Assembly: GCA_002150815.3 (NCBI GenBank)
Contig: NDFF03000141.1
Coordinates: 86,991-150,990, forward strand
Source: Grammothele lineata
Taxonomy: Eukaryota; Basidiomycota; Agaricomycetes; Polyporales; Polyporaceae
Length of the DNA stretch: 64,000 nt
Direction of reading: 5' to 3'
This document shows, piece by piece, positions 59,101 through 64,000 of this stretch. Position numbers and translations under genes: made by a program. The notes beneath the pieces are model-generated. The model made no database searches. It saw only the letters and a list, made by a program, of their open reading frames with translations, and was not told where the DNA came from. The first letter of the stretch is position 1. Every line of letters begins with the position of its first letter.

Positions 59101-60169
59101 GCATTCCGTGGCGGAGACCGTAGTCTCGCTGCTTTGGGCGTGAAGAGAGCAGGTTCTGGGTACGCTAGGCTCGTAGATGTTAGTAGTGCTGTGCCTGTGG
59201 ACGTCGATTAACTCGACTGATGTGGACGATGGTAGTAAGAGGGAAGCAATAGCTTGACGTCACCGGCCTCGGGGCGCTCAACTTTGGCTGGCGCCTAAGA
59301 CCAATCAGGAATGGGAGTGATGCTGCTTTTGGACGCGACGCACGGGAGGCCTGCCGCCACCGTGCACCACGACACACTAACGTCTACTATCCTCCACAAT
59401 ATCTAGTGTCCCTGGCAAGGATCATTCAGAGGATCGAGCTTCGCGGAACCAACGCACGCAACCATGTGAGCCAGTAGTGGGGTTTCGAGACTTTCTTTCG
59501 TTTTGATATACTACTAGGTGGTACTATGGTAATACAAAAAGGACAGTGGACGGTGGTAGATATGACAACACAGAAACGCGACATGAGAGACTCAACAGAT
59601 GGAGAAGAGCGGTACGAAAATAGTTCGATCAGACACCAAAAAAGACAGTGTACGTGGATGAGGGTGCGGATGAAGGGGCGTGGTATGTTTATGCATGCGC
59701 GAGAAGCAGATGTTCGAGAAGCGATAAGCGGGTATGTATAAACTAAGGGGACTATATACCTTGATGATAATGCGACGGGATGCGGGGTAATATGCGACAG
59801 GCGGGGTTGTGATGTAGGGTGAAATAAATACGCTTAGCGGTGGGGGGATGGAAGGGCGGTCGAGCACAACGAGCGCGACGCGTCTCGCTCTGCGGAACGA
59901 GGGCGTACACCATTAAGCCAGCGGTTGTCTGGCCATCGAAGTGCCTCGGCCGCTCGAAGCGCGCTCCTCGCGACGTGCTGCGCGCATCGCTGGTCAGCCA
60001 GCGTGTGCGGAGCGCACGCCGAGGCGGCTTGGAAACCGGCGGAGGTGGGCAGGCACAACGAGCCTGCGCACGCCACTACGGTTGTGGGGGGAAGGGTGAT
60101 CTCGGCGACGAGAACAGAGGATTGGAGTCGGCCGGGGTCGAAGACTCGCACTCGTGGAAAGGGCGGGGC
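56172..60169. other. 4 kb gene-poor stretch
   Basis: No gene could be supported. Frames at 57429-57776, 58421-58777 and 58597-59097 are open for 115-166 codons but show no family motif, no paired splice sites and no agreement between strands. Composition drops toward AT at 59.4-59.8 kb. Confidence 0.4.
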
Positions 60170-63100
60170 TCAACCAACCATCGCGAAGATCGCAGCCAGG
60201 TCGTGCTCGCTTGCGGCGTCGAGCTGCTTCGAGCGGGCCTTCAGGCGGACTGCGAGAGGACGTCAGGCACAGCTCGCAGCATCACGGAGTAAGAAACAGA
60301 CTCACGCATACGGTCAAGGCTCAGAAGGACGACCTTCGAGACACCCGCCAAGTCCTTGCCGGAGAGGTCGACGTTGAGCATGGACGACCGATCGATCCAG
60401 TGCTCGTCTTGCCACATGGCAGCGCGCAGGATGAGGTCATCCATATTGCGCTCCCACATGTTGCCGGCGAAGTCAACTTGCTCCGTTCGAACGTTGAGGT
60501 TCGTGAGGTAGTTGCCGCGGGAGGTGAGAACCTTGAGGGACATCGAATGCGAGTGAATGTGAGAGGTGATGTATTGGAGCGCCGCCGAAGCCGCTTCACC
60601 GAGCTGCGAAGCGTTCGACGACTGGCTGTCGAGCTCCATGATGACTGGGAGGGGGACGACAACGGTCCATCGTTTCGACTCCACGAGTGCGGAGAACTCC
60701 ACCAGCGATGACAGCAGGATGTTTGTGTCTACCACAAGCACTGTGTGGCCAGGCACGACGCGCAGAGACGGGCGCGCCACACCGTTCTTGCGTGATGATG
60801 CGCTGCGCGGTTGACGCGACGGCGTCTCGCGGTGGCCGGACTCGAGCAACGCCTGGAGGTGTCTCCGGCGCTCCTGTGGTAAAGAGCGGTGGGTGTGAGT
60901 ATACGAAGAGGAACCCTGACCGAATGCCAAGAACGTACCTTGAGTTTTCGGATTTCGTCGGTGTCAGCATCCTCATCATCGTCGCTCTCGTCCTCCGCTG
61001 GCATCTCGACATCGTCGACCTCCATAGAGTCCTCGCTCCACTTCGTGCCCCTGAGCCTCTGCTCCTCCTGCTCCCGCTCGCGTTGCTCATCCTCCTTCCA
61101 CCTCGCCACCTTCTGCGCGAGCGAGCCCTCGACGCGCCAGCACGGCCGACCGTCCTCCGGCGAGCTCGCCGCGAACTTGAAGCCGTGGATGTCGCGCGCG
61201 ATGCGAAGACCGGCGCGCGCGAGGCGGACCCAACGACGCTTCTCAGGCGACTGGTCCTCGCGGTTGTCGCCCTCGTCCTCGATGATGCCGTCCATGGCCT
61301 CGTCGGGGATCTCGACGCGGTCGAGGACTTCAACCTCGATGTTACGCTCTTCGCCCGTGGCCTCGGCGTCCTTGCTCCAGAATCCGCGCTCGAAGACCTT
61401 CTTCCCTCCCCAGCCCATGCCGCGGACGCACCAGTCCTCCGGAAGGGGCTTGCAGCCGCTTGTGAGCAGAAGGCCGCTCTCGGCGCTGATCTTCTGGTGT
61501 TCGCGGACGACATCGCGGCGGGGGATGTTGGTGAGGAAAGTAGCGAGCTCCTCCCACGGAATCGCACGCTCGAGGGCCGAGCGCGCTGAGGGCTCGCGAA
61601 GGACGGTCGACAGGAACGTGAGGAGAACGGTGTTGTACGGGTTAAGGGTTGGCGTCGAGTACTCGCTCGGCCGGCGGAAGGGGTGGCGAAGGGTGTGCGA
61701 GAGCATCGCGAAAGCGAGCTGCATCGCGAGGCGGAGGGTGGCAGGTAGCTCAGGCTCGGGCGTAGACGGCGACTCGGCGCTGGCGGCGGATTTGTCGGGG
61801 AGCTCCTCGTCATCGACCTCCATCTTCGAGGTGTCGCCGTCGAGGCGCTTCGCCATGAGAACTTTGATCCTTCCTGCGGCCGCACCGGTGGGAAGCGTCG
61901 GACTCATGCTCGCACCGCCGGCGCTACGGGTCTCGATGCCTGAGACACGCCGGAGCACCGCGGTCGGGCGGCCGTATTCGAGGAGAGCGCCGATGTTGAC
62001 GAGCGCCATCATAATCCACTCGCGCTCTTCAACTTGCTCGCCCTCTGCCGGTATGTCTCTGTGAGTATGCTGTGCGCGAGAGAGCTATTACTGGGACTGA
62101 CCACCAATCTGGAGCTTCTCTTGGAAGCGCTCCAGTACCCGCTTGAAGTCGTCGAGCTGGATGTTGGTGAAGAGCATGCCGTGCAGCAAAACGAAGAGCT
62201 CCGTCAGGGACGCGTCGGGAGCTTGACGTCGTGCCTGCAACGGCGGCGTCCACATGCCGAGCACTGACTCTCGCGCCGTCGAGAAGGGATGAAAGGCGAC
62301 CATACTAGGGAACGTCAATGTCAATACAAATCGCGCATCGGATTAGGTATCGCACATACCTCTTAACGAAATGATAAACGCCGCGCAACTCCTCGTCCGA
62401 GCCATCCTTGTCGCGGCACAGCAGTCCGAGATGGTGCTGCAACTTACCCGAGTTGGGCGTGATCGCGAGGCCACGCGCGAACCAGTCCTTCGCGACCTGT
62501 CGCCAACGCTCCTTGTCCGGGTCGAGTTCCATTAATCGCGCGGCCTCCTGGCCGACGCTAGGGATGTTCTGGAACTGGAGCATCGCGGCCGCGCCCGCCG
62601 CGACCTCGGCGCCTATGGGGATCTCGGCTTCGGACGACTGCGGGCTGTCGTCAATGCGCGCGGGCGTAGGCGAGACCGCGGCGGAGGGGAGGTCGGTTGC
62701 GGGCGGATTAGGGGAGGTGGGGCGGGGAGTCGAGGCCAGGAGGTTGTTCTTGGCGATTGCGGACGTCGTGAGGGTGTTGCTGGTGGTATGGGTGCCCTCG
62801 AGAAGCGCGCTGACGGCCATCCAGTAACGCGACAAGTCGCCGAGCGCCTCCAGGAACGCTCCGCGATATTGCACGAAATTGCGTTCCTCGATTAGCCCGC
62901 CGTAGAACACATACGCGTAGTTGAGGAATTGCTATTTCGAAATATTAGTACTAGGCTGCAGGTGCGCAGTTATTGAATGCTCACCTGAAGGTACTCGAGC
63001 GCTACTTGTGAGCTCGTGGGGGGGCGCGCTGCATGCCGAAGCGACTCGAGCAGGTGGTAAAAGGCGTGCGACCACAGTCGAATGATGAGGTTGTACTTCT

Positions 63101-64000
63101 GGGGGATGTTCTTGAGCGACGCAGGCACCGTAGGCGCCAGCGTCAGGGCGAGCATCTCGCGGATGCTTTCGGCAAGCCTGTTGGGACGAGAAAGTTTAGC
63201 CGCTAGATGATTGTATGCATAGATTAGATGCACTCACTGCTGATGTTCGGTGACAAGTTTGCGCCACCGTTCCGACTCGCCCTCCTCGTTCGCGGCATCC
63301 CTCGCGAGGCCGTTGCTACTTGGCCGCCCTTTGATCATGAGCCCCACTCTCGACGCACCCCGCTCGCCCTCGTCCGCCCTCTCCCGGTCCTTATCCGTGC
63401 CCAACAACCTGCTCTCCAGTCCACTGATCGTTCGATAGATTTCTTTGAGCTTGCGCGAGAACGCGTTCGCGCTCGAGGCGCTGTCCTCGGACCTCCGGCC
63501 CGCGGGATTTGAGGAATCAAAAAGAGCGGAGGAGGCCGACGAAGAGTCTGTCGCCGAAGATAGGGTGAAGTTGGACGAGATAGTCGAATGAGCGTAGGAA
63601 GCGGAGGACGTCGAGGAAGCGGATACCCAGTCGCCAGACGACTTGGGTGTGGGAGGCGGACGCGGAACGCTGGGTGGCCCACTTGCAGGGGCACCATGCT
63701 GGCGAGAGTGTTGAGAGGAAAAGAGGACGGCGTCGTGCTTTCTCGGGTCGAAAAGTTGGCGGTGTTGATCGCGCGAGGTTTGGTGGACGCGCGGGGGCAT
63801 CGCGCGGGGCGAATGCGAACTTGAGGCCGCGTCAGACATCGCGTCGGGCTCGGCGGTGATGACGGGTCTTCGTATGGGGTCGGCGTTGGGGTTGTAAAGC
63901 TTGCCGGGACTGCCGTTCGCAGCAGGCCGCGCATGCGCAGCACGAGGGGAGTTGTGGGAGATCTTGAGCCGCCGCGAGAAGTCGTCGGCATCCGCCTCCA
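60170..64000 (-). CDS. EST1/SMG6-like protein with C-terminal PIN domain, 5' end outside the window
   Basis: Partial; the frame is open to the right edge (KISHNSPRAAHARPAANG and on), so the N-terminus is missing. Introns are visible near 63239-63182, 62991-62935, 62360-62310, 62108-62050, 60939-60880 and 60306-60250. The EST1 14-3-3-like/TPR region is seen in AFSRKLKEIYRTISGLESRLL, QKYNLIIRLWSHAFYHLLESL, FLNYAYVFYGGLIEERNFVQYRGAF, DWFARGLAITPNSGKLQHHLGLL and SMVAFHPFSTARESVL. A long acidic linker follows. The C-terminal PIN domain has LVVDTNILLSSL, VVPLPVIMELD and MDDLILRAAM, ending KVVLLSLDRMLRLKARSKQL. SMG6-type proteins cleave nonsense-containing mRNA and EST1 members act at telomeres; which role applies is not visible. 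Confidence 0.88.

Noticed and set aside
60687..62064. Plus-strand open frames of 300 and 391 codons
   Set aside because: They lie antisense to the SMG6-like coding exon, where GC-rich third positions keep the opposite strand open. They show no family motif.

Overview
The window looks like a gene-dense chromosomal segment of an agaricomycete (mushroom-forming basidiomycete) nuclear genome. Genes are broken by many 45-95 nt GT-AG introns, intergenic gaps are short, and gene content is that of a filamentous basidiomycete: a DUF6534-type membrane protein, a serine-rich cupredoxin-like GPI protein, a DOMON/cytochrome b561 protein and a GH31 glycosidase. I rebuilt the gene models by hand from splice sites, reading phase and family similarity. 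Exon sums divisible by three are noted where I checked them.

Layout. 0.5-11 kb is a housekeeping block: ERI1-like 3'-5' exonuclease (-), CMS1-like 90S pre-ribosome factor (+), mitochondrial ribosomal mL60 (-), splicing factor SF3A1 (+), UBE2J-type E2 (-), mitochondrial mS37/MRP10 (+) and ATG8 (+). Three of the pairs are head-to-head and share a short promoter region. 12.6-14 kb holds an unrecognised membrane protein. 14.4-21.9 kb is the most unusual part: three tandem minus-strand RAD57-like RecA paralogs (called A, B and C). B has lost its C-terminus to in-frame stops. C has lost its last residues to a 1.3-kb hAT-type non-autonomous transposon with 19-bp terminal inverted repeats and an 8-bp target duplication. 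22.2-28.1 kb carries HID1 (-) and glutamate decarboxylase (-). 30.2-36.2 kb holds the DUF6534 protein, a serine dehydratase and the DNA polymerase delta small subunit, all +. 38.6-46.4 kb holds the cupredoxin-like protein (+), PET100 (+), a second serine dehydratase (-), GH31 alpha-xylosidase-like enzyme (+) and CMC2 (-). 46.7-54 kb holds transketolase (+), QCR7 (-), nucleoside diphosphate kinase (+) and the DOMON-b561 protein (+). A probable 66-residue membrane peptide lies near 56 kb. An EST1/SMG6-like protein (-) runs off the right edge.

Themes. Five small nuclear-encoded mitochondrial proteins (mL60, mS37, PET100, CMC2, QCR7) are scattered through the window. Genome maintenance is represented by POLD2 and the RAD57 cluster; ACGCGT or ACGCG motifs of the MBF type lie upstream of RAD57-A, RAD57-C and POLD2. 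Several genes contain microexons, including a 6-nt exon carrying the catalytic histidine of transketolase and a 22-nt exon carrying the catalytic cysteine of the E2. Gene-poor stretches lie at 11.0-12.6, 28.1-30.2, 36.2-38.6 and 54.0-60.2 kb; I found no supportable genes there apart from the small peptide. No rRNA, tRNA, CRISPR array, viral gene or toxin gene was recognised.
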